64,000 nt of DNA from positions 1,054,001 through 1,118,000 of the forward strand of contig NZ_CP134398.1 of assembly GCF_002968335.2 (NCBI RefSeq), read 5' to 3'. The translations under genes and the position numbers were made by a program. Shown here one piece after another: positions 38,853 through 49,538 of this stretch. The number at the start of each line of letters is the position of its first letter. Within the stretch, counting starts at the first letter, position 1. The stretch is from Mycobacterium sp. ITM-2016-00316 (GTDB lineage Bacteria; Actinomycetota; Actinomycetes; Mycobacteriales; Mycobacteriaceae). The notes beneath the pieces were generated by a model that was not told where the DNA came from, ran no database searches, and saw nothing but the letters and a program-made list of their open reading frames with translations.

Positions 38853-39899
38853 GTGAAAGCTCTCGTCTACCAAGGACCCGGACAACGATCGTGGCAGGAG
38901 GTGCCCGACCCGCAGCTCCAGCACCCCGGTGACGCCATCATCCGGGTCGACGCGGTCACGATCTGCGGTACCGATCTGCACATCCTGAAAGGTGATGTGC
39001 CCGAGGTAACCCCGGGTCGCGTCCTCGGTCACGAGGCCGTCGGCACCGTGACCGCAGTCGGCGCGGCGGTCGAGACCCTCGATATCGGGGACCGCGTGCT
39101 GGTGTCCTGTATCAGCTCATGCGGAAGATGCCGCTACTGCCGGAAGGCGCAGTACGGGCAGTGCCTGGGGGGCGGCGGGTGGATTCTCGGGCACCTCATC
39201 GACGGGACGCAGGCGGAGTACGTGCGGGTTCCGTTCGCCGACAACTCGACACACAAGGTGCCCGACGGGGTCAGCGATGAACAGATGGTCATGCTGGCCG
39301 ACATCCTGCCCACCTCCTACGAGGTGGGCGTGCTCAACGGTGCGGTCCAGCCGGGTGATGTGGTGGCCATCGTCGGTGCCGGACCGATCGGCCTGGCAGC
39401 GATACTCACCGCCCGGCTGTACAGCCCGAGAACCATCGTGGCCATCGACGTGGCCGACTCCCGTCTGGAGGCCGCGCGTAAGTTCGGCGCCGATGTGGTG
39501 GTCAATCCGGACACGGAGTCGGTGCGGGCGGTGATCGACGGGTTGACCGGCGGCCTCGGTGCCGACTGCGTGATGGAGGCCGTGGGCACACCGGGCACCT
39601 TCGAGGACGCCGTTCGGCTGGTCCGCGCCGGGGGCCACGTCGCCAATATCGGGGTGCACGGGGCGCCGGCGACACTGCACCTGGAAGACATCTGGATCAA
39701 GAATCTCACCATCACCACCGGGCTGGTCGATACCTATTCCACGCCGACACTGGTAGATCTGGTGGCCGGCAACCGGCTGGACACCGCGGCGATGATCACG
39801 CACCGCTTCACCTTCGACGATTTCGAGGCCGCTTACGACGTCTTCAGCCGGCCGGCCGAAACGGGAGCACTGAAGGTCTTGCTGACGGTGCCGAAATGA
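38853..39899 (+). CDS. Zinc-dependent alcohol dehydrogenase (MDR family)
   Basis: 348 residues from a GTG preceded by AGAAGGGA. Catalytic zinc ligands Cys38 (ICGTDLH) and His60-Glu61 (LGHEAVG); structural zinc cysteines in CISSCGRCRYCRKAQYGQC; NAD site VAIVGAGPIGLAAIL. Sequence is like the threonine/sorbitol dehydrogenase side of the family. Stop overlaps the PEP synthase start by 4 nt. Confidence 0.93.
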   Translation: MKALVYQGPGQRSWQEVPDPQLQHPGDAIIRVDAVTICGTDLHILKGDVPEVTPGRVLGHEAVGTVTAVGAAVETLDIGDRVLVSCISSCGRCRYCRKAQYGQCLGGGGWILGHLIDGTQAEYVRVPFADNSTHKVPDGVSDEQMVMLADILPTSYEVGVLNGAVQPGDVVAIVGAGPIGLAAILTARLYSPRTIVAIDVADSRLEAARKFGADVVVNPDTESVRAVIDGLTGGLGADCVMEAVGTPGTFEDAVRLVRAGGHVANIGVHGAPATLHLEDIWIKNLTITTGLVDTYSTPTLVDLVAGNRLDTAAMITHRFTFDDFEAAYDVFSRPAETGALKVLLTVPK

Positions 39900-42226
39900 C
39901 CAGTATCGCCACGCCGGTGCTGCGCAGCCTTGCCGATATCCGGGTGGCCGACGCCGACAGCGTGGGGGGTAAGGGCGCGAATCTGGGCGAGCTCATCGCG
40001 GCCGGCTTACCGGTCCCGCCCGGCTTCGCCCTGTCTTGCGGCGCCTACCGCGCCTCGATGCGGTCCGGCGGCGTCGACTCGGACCTCGCGGCGCTGCATC
40101 GCGAAGCGCTCGCACACGTCGAGGACACTGCGCGTCTCGACGAACTCTGCACACGCATGCGCCACCTGGTGCGGTCTTCGGGGATGACCGACGATCTGCG
40201 GGCCGAAGTACTCGCGGCCTACCGTGAGCTCGGCGCGGATCCGGTGGTGGCCGTGCGGTCTTCCGCCGCGGGAGAAGACGGCAGCGATGCGTCGTTCGCG
40301 GGCATGAACCGCACCATCACCAACATCACCGGTGAATCGGAACTCCTGGGAGCCGTGGTGGCCTGTTGGGCGTCGCTGTTCACGCCGCGGGTTCTCACCT
40401 ATCGGGCCAGCCGCGGGTTCACCGGCGACCCGGCGATGGCCGTGGTGGTTCAGCGGATGGTCCCCGCGGACCGCGCGGGCGTCGCGTTCACCGCCGATCC
40501 CAGCACCGGAGACCGCAGCCACATCGTGGTCGAAGCCGCGTACGGACAGGGGGAGGTGGTGGTGTCGGGCAAGGTCCAACCGGATACCTATGTCATCGAC
40601 AAGGCTTCCGGGCGAGTGATCGACGTCAACATCGGGACCAAACCGTTCAAGATCGTGCGCGGCGCCGACGGTCGCGACGCGATCGTCGAACTGGCTGCCG
40701 CGCAAGCCACCGCGCGGGTGCTCTCCGACACCGACCTCGCCGGTCTCACCGAACTGGCACTGGCCGTCGAGCGTCACTATGCAGAACCCCAGGACATCGA
40801 ATGGGCCATCGAGGGCGGTACCTCATGGCTGGTGCAGGCCAGGCCGATCACCACTCTCGGCGTCGAGGTGGCACCGGATTCCGGCTCCGATCGGGCCGGC
40901 ACCGGGCTGCTGCTGCGTGGATTGGCCGCTGCACCGGGCATAGCGACCGGCCGCGTGCGGGTGCTGCAGAATCCGCGCGAGGGACATCAGTTGCGCGACG
41001 GCGAGATCCTGGTGGCACCGATGACGAACCCGGACTGGCTGCCGACAATCCGAAGAGCGGGTGCACTGGTCACCGAGAGCGGCGGCATGACGTGCCACGC
41101 CGCGATCGTCGCACGTGAACTCGCGGTCCCCTGCGTGGTGGGTGCCCGCTCGGCCACCACCGTCCTGCGGCCCGGCTCCATGGTCACCGTGGACGGCACG
41201 CGAGGCCAGATCTACACCGCGGCGGCGACACCGGCACCGGTCCCGGTGCGCGAGATTCGCTCCGGCATCATCGAGCGGCCCGCCGCGCCGGTCACTGCGA
41301 CCCGGATCTACGTGAACATGGCGCTACCGGATCAGGTCGAGGCCGTTGCGGCCACCGATGTCGACGGTGTGGGGCTGCTGCGCGCCGAACTCATGCTCAC
41401 CGATGCGCTCGGTGGGCAGCATCCACAGGCATTGATCGGGCGCGGTGAACAGCGCACCATCATCGCGGCGATGGTCACCGCCATCACCCGCATTGCCGCG
41501 GCGTTCCACCCACGGCCGGTCATCTACCGGGCCACCGACTTCCGCAGCAACGAGTTTCGCGATCTCGTCGGCGGACCCGACTACGAACCGGTCGAACACA
41601 ATCCGATGATCGGGTATCGGGGGTGCTACCGCTACATCAAGGACCCCGCCCTGTTCGCACTGGAACTGGCGGCACTCGCCGAGGTGCGCGACCAGTACCC
41701 GAATGTCCATCTGATGATCCCGTTCGTGCGAACCCGGTGGGAACTCGAAGAGTGCCTGGGACTCGTGGACGCCAGCCGGCTCGGTGGGCAACGTGGGCTG
41801 CACCGGTGGGTCATGGCCGAGGTGCCGTCGGTGGTGCACTGGTTGCCGGCGTATATCGCCATGGGTATCGACGGTGTGTCGATCGGCAGCAACGACCTCA
41901 CCCAGCTGATGCTCGGGGTGGACCGCGACTCGGAGATCTGCGCGGAGGTCTTCGATGAGTCCGACGCCGCCGTCCTGGACGCCATCGGGAGCATCATCGC
42001 CACGGCCCGCAGACACGGTGTGCCGTCCTCGCTGTGTGGGCAAGCGCCCTCGGCGAACCCGGCATTTGCCGAACAGCTTGTCCGAATGGGCATTTCATCC
42101 ATCTCGGTGAACCCCGATGCCGCCGTCGCCACCCGCCGGGTGGTGGCCGCCGCCGAACAACGGCTCCTCCTGGAGTCCGTCAACCGCCCGTCGAGAACCA
42201 CGGAAGGACCGTCACACCATGAATGA
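39896..42226 (+). CDS. ppsA: Phosphoenolpyruvate synthase
   Basis: 776 residues (E. coli PpsA 792). N-terminal ATP-grasp domain (GGKGANLGELIAAGLPVPPGFAL, VRSSAAGEDGSDASFAGMN), central phospho-His401 in GGMTCHAAIVARELAVPCVVG, C-terminal PEP domain with RSNEFRDLVGG, GSNDLTQLMLGVDRDS and catalytic Cys714 in LCGQAPS. Makes PEP from pyruvate and ATP, useful for gluconeogenesis during non-growth. Its 3' end overlaps the USP start by 8 nt. Confidence 0.94.
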   Translation: MTSIATPVLRSLADIRVADADSVGGKGANLGELIAAGLPVPPGFALSCGAYRASMRSGGVDSDLAALHREALAHVEDTARLDELCTRMRHLVRSSGMTDDLRAEVLAAYRELGADPVVAVRSSAAGEDGSDASFAGMNRTITNITGESELLGAVVACWASLFTPRVLTYRASRGFTGDPAMAVVVQRMVPADRAGVAFTADPSTGDRSHIVVEAAYGQGEVVVSGKVQPDTYVIDKASGRVIDVNIGTKPFKIVRGADGRDAIVELAAAQATARVLSDTDLAGLTELALAVERHYAEPQDIEWAIEGGTSWLVQARPITTLGVEVAPDSGSDRAGTGLLLRGLAAAPGIATGRVRVLQNPREGHQLRDGEILVAPMTNPDWLPTIRRAGALVTESGGMTCHAAIVARELAVPCVVGARSATTVLRPGSMVTVDGTRGQIYTAAATPAPVPVREIRSGIIERPAAPVTATRIYVNMALPDQVEAVAATDVDGVGLLRAELMLTDALGGQHPQALIGRGEQRTIIAAMVTAITRIAAAFHPRPVIYRATDFRSNEFRDLVGGPDYEPVEHNPMIGYRGCYRYIKDPALFALELAALAEVRDQYPNVHLMIPFVRTRWELEECLGLVDASRLGGQRGLHRWVMAEVPSVVHWLPAYIAMGIDGVSIGSNDLTQLMLGVDRDSEICAEVFDESDAAVLDAIGSIIATARRHGVPSSLCGQAPSANPAFAEQLVRMGISSISVNPDAAVATRRVVAAAEQRLLLESVNRPSRTTEGPSHHE

Positions 42227-43106
42227 GCACGCAGCGCCGATCATTGTCGGCGTGGACGGCACGATCGTCGCGCACCACGCCGCCCGCTGGGCGGGTGCGC
42301 TCGCTCATCACCTGGGAACCCCACTACAGATCGTGCATGCGATGTCCCACGGCCGGCATCAATTCAGTGATGCGATGGCCGCTGTCGCCGCGGCCAGTGT
42401 CAGCGCCCAACATGAGGCCGCGCCGATGATTCTCAAGACCGCGGAAGAGGCGGTCCGGCGTGACCACCCGGACCTCGAGATCAGCACCGTCGCCCTCGAT
42501 GAGCCCGTCGAGGATGCGTTGCAGGCCCTCAGCCGGAACGCCCGGCTGCTGGTACTGGGCTGCGACGACGTATCACCCGGTGCGGCACTGCTGGTCGGAT
42601 CGCTCACACTTGACCTGTGCAGCCATGCGGATTGCCCGGTGATCGCCTGGCGTGGGGAAATCCTCAGACCGACAACACAACCCATCGTGGTCGGAGTGGA
42701 TGGCTCCAGCGACGCCGCGCTGGAACTGGCCTTCGAACTGGCTGCCGCGCTCGGGGCTCCGGTGCAGGCGGTCCACGCATGGTCGATGCGGGTGCCCGCC
42801 GGTGACGTCTCGATTCCCTTCCTGATCGACTGGGGAGCTGTCGAATTGGAGCAGGTGAATGCCTTGAATCGGGCCGTCGAGCCCTACCGCCGGGCGCACC
42901 CGGAGGTCAGCGTCGATGTCCTCGTCGATGCTCTCGGCCCCCGCCGTGCACTGCTGCAACAGTTGTCCGACGCGCAGATGGTGATCGTCGGCAGCCGCGG
43001 GCGTTCGCCGCTGGCGGCGACGGTCCTGGGGTCGACGAGTCTGAACATGCTGCATCACTCGCCGGTGCCCGTGGCGGTGTGTCGCTCGACGCACAGCACG
43101 GGGTGA
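42219..43106 (+). CDS. Universal stress protein, two UspA domains
   Basis: 295 residues from MNEHAAPIIVGVDGT. The first ATP loop is degenerate (VLGCDDVSPGAALLVGS), the second is canonical (VIVGSRGRSPLAATVLGSTS). Last gene of the Rv2004c-adh-ppsA-usp run, start inside the ppsA end. Convergent with the next USP. Confidence 0.9.
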   Translation: MNEHAAPIIVGVDGTIVAHHAARWAGALAHHLGTPLQIVHAMSHGRHQFSDAMAAVAAASVSAQHEAAPMILKTAEEAVRRDHPDLEISTVALDEPVEDALQALSRNARLLVLGCDDVSPGAALLVGSLTLDLCSHADCPVIAWRGEILRPTTQPIVVGVDGSSDAALELAFELAAALGAPVQAVHAWSMRVPAGDVSIPFLIDWGAVELEQVNALNRAVEPYRRAHPEVSVDVLVDALGPRRALLQQLSDAQMVIVGSRGRSPLAATVLGSTSLNMLHHSPVPVAVCRSTHSTG

Positions 43107-43125
43107 GCGAGCCGGCCGTCGGCCG

Positions 43126-43998
43126 CTACTGTCGCGCGACGATCACCGGCACCGTTGCCGCCTGAACCACCGCGTTGCTCACCGACCCCAGCAGCGCGCT
43201 GCCCACTGCGCCGTGCCCGTGACTTCCCACGACGATCAACTGACACGAGCTCGAATGCTCGACGATCCGTGCGGCGGGCTGGTCGGCGACCACGACGCGT
43301 TCCACGGGTACGTCGGGGAAGCGCTGCTGCCAGGCCGTGAGCATTTCCCGGATCTGCCGGTTCACCTCTGGACGCAGTGTCTCCCAATCGAATCCGGGCA
43401 TTTCGAAAGCGCCGGGAGACCACCATGCATGCATGGCGACCAGTCCCACCCGGCGTCGGGACGCCTCGTCGAAAGCCAGCGCGATCGCCGACTGCGAGGA
43501 GGGCGACCCGTCGAACCCGAGTAGCACCGGCGCGTCGGCCATGGGTGGGGGTTCCTCCCCTGGGATCACGACGACCGGGCAATGCGCGCGATGCAGTAGG
43601 CCCGCGCTGACGCTGCCCAACACCAGCCGTGAAAGAGCGCCCTTGCCTCGCGATCCCACGACGACCATGCCGGCCGTACGGGAGGCATCCACCAGCGCCG
43701 CGGTCGGAGTGGCCACGATCAGGTCGGTCGACACCGAGACGGCGCCGCCGGTGGTCTGCTCCGCCAGGCGAGCGGTGTCATCGAGAAGTTCTCGCCCGAC
43801 CTTCATCTGCCATTCCAGGTACCCCACCGGTACCGGTGCGACGGGCCAGGCCCCGATGGGTAACGAGCTCGCGTGGAGCAGGACCAAGGGAACACCGCGG
43901 AGCTCGGCCTCCCTGGCCGCCCATTCGACGGCGGCTCGCGACGATGGCGAATCAGCCACTCCGGCAACGATCTTCTCGACTTCGACCGGCTCAATCAT
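43126..43998 (-). CDS. Universal stress protein, two UspA domains
   Basis: 290 residues with two intact ATP loops ([38 protein letters not shown]). The ATG overlaps the stop of the acyltransferase gene upstream by 4 nt, so it is coupled to it. Fifth USP of the island. Confidence 0.92.
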   Translation of the reverse strand: MIEPVEVEKIVAGVADSPSSRAAVEWAAREAELRGVPLVLLHASSLPIGAWPVAPVPVGYLEWQMKVGRELLDDTARLAEQTTGGAVSVSTDLIVATPTAALVDASRTAGMVVVGSRGKGALSRLVLGSVSAGLLHRAHCPVVVIPGEEPPPMADAPVLLGFDGSPSSQSAIALAFDEASRRRVGLVAMHAWWSPGAFEMPGFDWETLRPEVNRQIREMLTAWQQRFPDVPVERVVVADQPAARIVEHSSSCQLIVVGSHGHGAVGSALLGSVSNAVVQAATVPVIVARQ

Positions 43999-45449
43999 CG
44001 TGTTCCTTCCAGTGCTGATCGGTTTTCGCCTGATCCGTCGGTCGTGCTGGATTCGAGCAGCGCCAACGCGGGCCGGCCCGGGCGCGGGTGCCGGGCAACG
44101 GCGGTGAGGTGGGCGATGGCCCGGCCGATGCCGCCGGCGAGGTCCTCGACATCGGGAAACGCATCGAAATCGGTGGTGATTCCGAAGAACAGGTCCTCGC
44201 CGTAGCTCAGGATGGCCACCGCGGCACGAAGCCGCAGCGCCACCGGTGGAACAGGAAGCATGCGAACAACTTCGCGCCCCAACACCTGAAGATGGCGCTG
44301 CGGTCCGGGCACGTTGGTCGCCAGCGTGACGACGCCGCGTTGCGGCAGAGCGGTCAGCATTCGGATGGCCCGCGACGCGAAGGCGAACGGCACCAGGTTC
44401 AACGCGGACACCGCGGAGCTGCCGGCCTGGCGTTGACCTCCGGATTTGGCTCGCGCCATCCGCCGGTGCACGGTGTGCAGCTGTTCCACCAGGTCGGGTT
44501 CGTCAACCGGTAGGTAGGGCAACATGACCGAAACCCGGTTGTCGACCTGGTCCATGGCATCGCTCGATCGCACCGAGACGGGTACCAGAGTGCGCAGCGC
44601 CCGGTGATGGGGCACCTCGCCGCGACGCTTCAGCGCGGATCGGAAACTGTCGGTGATGGCGGACAGGGCGACATCGTTGAGGGTGACGTCAAACGCCTGG
44701 CTGACCGATGCCACATCGACCAGGGGTACTTGGACGGCGCTGTAACGCCGCATCGTCGTCACGGGTCCGTTCAGCGTGGATCTGGGTCCGGCGCGCAGCA
44801 GACTGTCGATGATCTGCACCGTGCCGCCGACGGTCAGTGCGGCTGCTGCGGTCACCGCCGACGCAGTGTCCCAAGCGCTGCGTGCCCACCGGAGCGGATT
44901 GAGCGTGAACGCCGGCAGTGCGGGCGCCACGGGGGTGTCCGCGTGGGCAGCGCGGATGGCGCTGACGAACGTCTCGCCTTCACCGCCGTCGCTCAGCCCG
45001 GCGAGCATGTGCATGGTCGCGATGCCGTCGCCGATGCAGTGATGCACCTTCATCAACAACGCCCAGCGGCCGTCGGCGAGGCCCTCGATGATCCAGCACT
45101 GCCAGAGCGGTCGTTCCCGGTCGAGACGGGGCTCCATCGCCTCCGCGGTGAACCGGAACAGGGCTGCGTCGTCACCCGGGTGTGGCAGCGCGGCGCGGCG
45201 GATATGGTGCGCCATATCGGGTGCCGGGTCGTCCACCCACTCCGGCGCCAGCAGGTCGAGCGGTTGCCTGTGTAGGACTTGCCGCAGCCGAGGAATCGCG
45301 GAGATCCGGTCACTGATGGCAGCCACCAGCTGGTCGTGGTCGGGAATCGGTCCGTTCAGCACGGATACCGCCCCGACCGCCAGGCTGACGTGGGGATCGG
45401 CGTCCTCGGCGTCCAGGAAACCGGCATCGAGGGTGTTGAGGCGGGCCAC
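43995..45449 (-). CDS. Wax ester synthase/diacylglycerol acyltransferase (Tgs-like)
   Basis: 484 residues from a GTG. Starts [28 protein letters not shown] as in the WS/DGAT family, with catalytic HHxxxDG at 136-142 (HHCIGDG) and the C-terminal [13 protein letters not shown] segment. Makes triacylglycerol or wax ester storage lipid at the membrane. The Mtb homologue Tgs1 (Rv3130c) is DosR-induced and builds dormancy lipid. A DosR-like box lies 59-72 bp upstream. Confidence 0.93.
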   Translation of the reverse strand: MARLNTLDAGFLDAEDADPHVSLAVGAVSVLNGPIPDHDQLVAAISDRISAIPRLRQVLHRQPLDLLAPEWVDDPAPDMAHHIRRAALPHPGDDAALFRFTAEAMEPRLDRERPLWQCWIIEGLADGRWALLMKVHHCIGDGIATMHMLAGLSDGGEGETFVSAIRAAHADTPVAPALPAFTLNPLRWARSAWDTASAVTAAAALTVGGTVQIIDSLLRAGPRSTLNGPVTTMRRYSAVQVPLVDVASVSQAFDVTLNDVALSAITDSFRSALKRRGEVPHHRALRTLVPVSVRSSDAMDQVDNRVSVMLPYLPVDEPDLVEQLHTVHRRMARAKSGGQRQAGSSAVSALNLVPFAFASRAIRMLTALPQRGVVTLATNVPGPQRHLQVLGREVVRMLPVPPVALRLRAAVAILSYGEDLFFGITTDFDAFPDVEDLAGGIGRAIAHLTAVARHPRPGRPALALLESSTTDGSGENRSALEGTR

Positions 45450-45491
45450 CCCTACGACTATCGGCGCGCGGGCGGGCCAGGGTCAGAGTCA

Positions 45492-45521
45492 CAGGTCCCT
45501 GCTCAGCGGGACCTGCGGCCC
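45492..45521. promoter_or_regulatory. DosR-like box and inverted repeat upstream of the acyltransferase gene
   Basis: GGGAC-CTGC-GGCCC at 45508-45521 fits the DosR core except one position. It overlaps a perfect 8-bp inverted repeat CAGGTCCC...GGGACCTG (45492-45499 and 45508-45515, 8-nt spacer). The 298-bp region between the acyltransferase gene and infA otherwise holds only a candidate infA promoter. Confidence 0.45.
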
Positions 45522-45561
45522 TTCCTGTCCGCCGGCTCGGCCCGGCCCAGGTCACGCGATT

Positions 45562-45590
45562 TTGGTGCATACCCCGACAGCGGGTATCGT
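45562..45590 (+). promoter_or_regulatory. Candidate vegetative promoter of the infA-rpmJ-alpha operon
   Basis: TTGGTG (45562-45567), 17-nt spacer, TATCGT (45585-45590). The predicted leader before infA would be about 150 nt. A housekeeping promoter must exist in this gap; this is the best-looking pair but is only a visual match. Confidence 0.35.
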
Positions 45591-45747
45591 GGACCAACGG
45601 TGCGGCTTCCGCGCCGACTCTTTGCGTGCCTGTCTTGGAACCTTCACGATTTCGGTGATCCGGCCCACGTTCTCAGTCGGTGCTGCTGGCGTGCCAAGCC
45701 GAGGGTGCACAAGATACGAAAACGAAGGCAAGGATCGCTAACACAGT

Positions 45748-45969
45748 ATGGCCAAGAAAGACGGTGCCATCGAGGTCGAGGGCCGTGTCGTCGAACCTCT
45801 GCCCAATGCGATGTTCCGCATTGAGCTGGAGAACGGACACAAGGTTCTGGCCCACATCAGCGGCAAGATGCGGCAGCACTACATCCGCATCCTGCCCGAG
45901 GACCGCGTAGTGGTGGAGCTTTCGCCCTACGACCTGTCCCGGGGCCGCATCGTGTACCGGTACAAGTAA
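45748..45969 (+). CDS. infA: Translation initiation factor IF-1
   Basis: 73 residues, full length, one S1/OB fold: [61 protein letters not shown]. Binds the ribosomal A site during initiation. First gene of the alpha-operon region. Confidence 0.98.
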
Positions 45970-46051
45970 CACGCCCCTCAACTGCAACAACCACTACCTG
46001 TGGTGGGCACTCCGGTGTCTGCCGCAACCGACCTAGAAGGATCGCGAAGCC

Positions 46052-46165
46052 GTGAAGGTGAACCCGAGCGTCAAGCCGATCTGCGACAAGTGCAGGGTGA
46101 TCCGCCGGCATGGGCGGGTCATGGTGATCTGCTCGGATCCGCGGCACAAGCAGCGGCAGGGTTAG
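46052..46165 (+). CDS. rpmJ: 50S ribosomal protein L36
   Basis: A 37-codon gene from a GTG with an AGAAGGA site. Translates to [20 protein letters not shown] and ends KQRQG; the zinc-ribbon pattern Cys11-x2-Cys14, Cys27 and His32 is the zinc-binding (C+) form of L36. In starvation for zinc mycobacteria replace such proteins with C- versions; this is the zinc form. 82 bp after infA. Confidence 0.95.
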
Positions 46166-46219
46166 TCCCAGTCCAAGCACGCAGAACCACCCACAACTGA
46201 ATGCAGACCTCCCAGTACC

Positions 46220-46281
46220 AGTGAGCGGATTCGCCGCTCACTACACGCCCGGCACGGAGGCCGGGCCCCGCCAAGACGGGG
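46220..46281 (+). promoter_or_regulatory. Structured leader upstream of rpsM (three hairpins)
   Basis: Three inverted repeats in a row: a 9-bp stem (46220-46228/46234-46242), a perfect 7-bp stem GCCCGGC/GCCGGGC (46247-46253/46260-46266) and CCCCG/CGGGG (46266-46270/46277-46281), the last two mutually exclusive at one base. None is followed by a T run. In E. coli ribosomal protein S4 represses the alpha operon by binding a structured leader before rpsM; a similar role here is inference. Confidence 0.5.
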
Positions 46282-46327
46282 AACGGACTGGGAACAGACC
46301 TCCGCATAGAGAAGGAATCACTGCCTG

Positions 46328-46702
46328 ATGGCACGTCTCATGGGCGTCGATCTCCCGCGTGACAAGCGCATGGAGATCGCGCTGACCTATATCTACGGCA
46401 TCGGCCGTACCCGCTCCCAGGAAATCCTGGAAGGCACCGGCATCAGCCGGGACCTGCGCACCAAGGACCTCACCGACGATCAGGTGAGCCAGCTGCGCGA
46501 ATACATCGAAGGCAACCTCAAGGTCGAGGGTGACCTGCGCCGCGAGGTCCAGGCCGATATCCGTCGCAAGATCGAGATCGGTTGCTACCAGGGACTGCGC
46601 CACCGTCGTGGCCTGCCCGTGCGTGGACAGCGCACCAAGACCAACGCGCGCACCCGCAAGGGCCCGAAGCGCACCATCGCCGGCAAGAAGAAGGCCAGGT
46701 AA
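46328..46702 (+). CDS. rpsM: 30S ribosomal protein S13
   Basis: 124 residues. [25 protein letters not shown], helix-two-turn-helix region, and basic tail [36 protein letters not shown]. Standard S13. Only 6 bp separate it from rpsK. Confidence 0.98.
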   Translation: MARLMGVDLPRDKRMEIALTYIYGIGRTRSQEILEGTGISRDLRTKDLTDDQVSQLREYIEGNLKVEGDLRREVQADIRRKIEIGCYQGLRHRRGLPVRGQRTKTNARTRKGPKRTIAGKKKAR

Positions 46703-46708
46703 CCCCGG

Positions 46709-47125
46709 ATGGCACAGGCAAAGAAGGGCGGCACCGCCGCCAAGAAGGGTCAGAAGACCCGCCGCAGGGAAAAGAAGAACGTCCCGCACGGCGCTGCTCA
46801 CATCAAGAGCACCTTCAACAACACCATCGTCTCGATCACCGATCCCCAGGGCAACGTCATCGCCTGGGCCTCGTCGGGTCACGTCGGCTTCAAGGGTTCG
46901 CGTAAGTCGACCCCGTTCGCCGCGCAGCTCGCCGCCGAGAACGCTGCCCGCAAGGCGCAGGAACACGGCGTCAAGAAGGTCGATGTTTTCGTGAAGGGCC
47001 CGGGTTCGGGCCGCGAGACCGCGATCCGCTCGCTTCAGGCCGCAGGCCTCGAAGTCGGCGCGATCTCCGACGTCACTCCGCAGCCGCACAATGGCTGCCG
47101 TCCGCCCAAGCGGCGCCGGGTCTAG
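46709..47125 (+). CDS. rpsK: 30S ribosomal protein S11
   Basis: 138 residues with a basic N-terminal extension ([20 protein letters not shown]) typical of actinobacteria, then [19 protein letters not shown] and the conserved C-terminus [18 protein letters not shown]. Confidence 0.98.
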   Translation: MAQAKKGGTAAKKGQKTRRREKKNVPHGAAHIKSTFNNTIVSITDPQGNVIAWASSGHVGFKGSRKSTPFAAQLAAENAARKAQEHGVKKVDVFVKGPGSGRETAIRSLQAAGLEVGAISDVTPQPHNGCRPPKRRRV

Positions 47126-47142
47126 GGAAGAGGATTTAGACA

Positions 47143-47748
47143 ATGGCTCGTTATACCGGCCCCGCGACCCGCAAGTCGCGTCGCCTCGGCGTCGACCTCG
47201 TCGGCGGCGATCAGTCGTTCGAAAAGCGCCCCTACCCGCCCGGCCAGCACGGCCGCGCGCGGATCAAGGAGAGCGAATACCGCACCCAGCTGCAGGAGAA
47301 GCAGAAGGCTCGCTTCACCTACGGCGTCATGGAGAAGCAGTTCCGCCGCTACTACGAAGAGGCCAACCGCCTCTCGGGCAAGACCGGCGAGAACCTGCTG
47401 CGCATCCTGGAAAGCCGCCTGGACAACGTCGTGTACCGCGCCGGCCTGGCGCGTACCCGCCGGATGGCTCGCCAGCTGGTCAGCCACGGCCACTTCACCG
47501 TCAACGGTGTGAAGGTCGACATCCCCAGCTACCGCGTGTCGCAGTACGACATCATCGATGTCAAGGACAAGTCGATCAACACCCTGCCGTTCGAAGCTGC
47601 ACGCCAGGCCGCGGGCGAGCGCCCGATCCCGGGTTGGCTGCAGGTCGTCGGCGAGCGTCAGCGCATCCTGGTTCACCAGCTGCCCGAGCGGGCACAGATC
47701 CAGGTGCCGCTCACCGAGCAGCTCATCGTCGAGTTCTACTCGAAGTAA
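47143..47748 (+). CDS. rpsD: 30S ribosomal protein S4
   Basis: 201 residues. MARYTGPATRKSRRLGVDL, an S4 RNA-binding domain in the middle (ESRLDNVVYRAGLARTRRMARQLVSHGHFTVNGVKVDIPSY) and the usual IVEFYSK end. No N-terminal zinc cysteines (C- form). S4 is the translational repressor of the alpha operon in E. coli. Confidence 0.98.
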   Translation: MARYTGPATRKSRRLGVDLVGGDQSFEKRPYPPGQHGRARIKESEYRTQLQEKQKARFTYGVMEKQFRRYYEEANRLSGKTGENLLRILESRLDNVVYRAGLARTRRMARQLVSHGHFTVNGVKVDIPSYRVSQYDIIDVKDKSINTLPFEAARQAAGERPIPGWLQVVGERQRILVHQLPERAQIQVPLTEQLIVEFYSK

Positions 47749-47758
47749 ACGGTTAGAT

Positions 47759-47795
47759 GTCCCGGGCCGCCGCCCATTCTCAGGTGGCCTGGGAC
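47759..47795 (+). promoter_or_regulatory. Stem-loop between rpsD and rpoA
   Basis: GTCCCGGGCC (47759-47768) pairs with GGCCTGGGAC (47786-47795) with a single wobble, 17-nt loop, no T run. Possibly an RNA processing or partial attenuation site setting rpoA level. Confidence 0.4.
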
Positions 47796-47836
47796 GCCCA
47801 GACGGCATCAAATAGCGGGTGCCGAGAAGGAGATAG

Positions 47837-48895
<1,059 letters not shown>

Positions 48896-48958
48896 ACCCA
48901 GCAGAACCGTCCCGGTCCTACCTGATACGGGGATCGGCCACATTAGGAGATAGTCGCA

Positions 48959-49531
48959 ATGCCCAAGCCCACCAAGGGTCCTCGCCTCGGCGGGTCGTCC
49001 TCGCACCAGGCCGCGCTGCTGGCCAACCTGGCCACCTCGCTCTTCGAGCACGGCCGCATCAAGACGACCGAGCCGAAAGCACGGGCGTTGCGTCCGTACG
49101 CGGAGAAGCTGATCACCCACGCCAAGAAGGGCACGCTGCACAACCGGCGTGAGGTGATGAAGAAGATCCGCGACAAGGATGTGGTGCACACCCTGTTCGC
49201 CGAGATCGGTCCCTTCTTCGCCGATCGCGAGGGTGGCTACACCCGGATCATCAAGGTGGAGGCACGCAAGGGCGACAACGCCCCGATGGCCGTCATCGAA
49301 CTGGTCCGGGAGAAGACCGCGACCTCTGAGGCCAACCGCGCTCGCCGCGCGGACGCATCGCAGAAGGTCGCGGCTGCCGCCGCCCCGCAGGCCGCTGTCG
49401 AGCCCGAGGCCGCCGAAGGCCCGACGGCCGACGAGGCTGCCGAGGAGACCATCGAAGCTCCGGCCGAAGAGGCCGTCGCCGAGGAGGCCACCGAGGCTGA
49501 GTCCGAGGACAAGGCCGACGACGCCAAGTAG
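48959..49531 (+). CDS. rplQ: 50S ribosomal protein L17
   Basis: 190 residues. Core [52 protein letters not shown], followed from about residue 125 by an Ala/Glu/Pro-rich acidic extension ([15 protein letters not shown]) seen in mycobacteria; this tail is longer than in most bacteria. Probably last gene of the ribosomal operon, ending 12 bp before a strong hairpin. Confidence 0.97.
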   Translation: MPKPTKGPRLGGSSSHQAALLANLATSLFEHGRIKTTEPKARALRPYAEKLITHAKKGTLHNRREVMKKIRDKDVVHTLFAEIGPFFADREGGYTRIIKVEARKGDNAPMAVIELVREKTATSEANRARRADASQKVAAAAAPQAAVEPEAAEGPTADEAAEETIEAPAEEAVAEEATEAESEDKADDAK

Positions 49532-49538
49532 CAATGCC

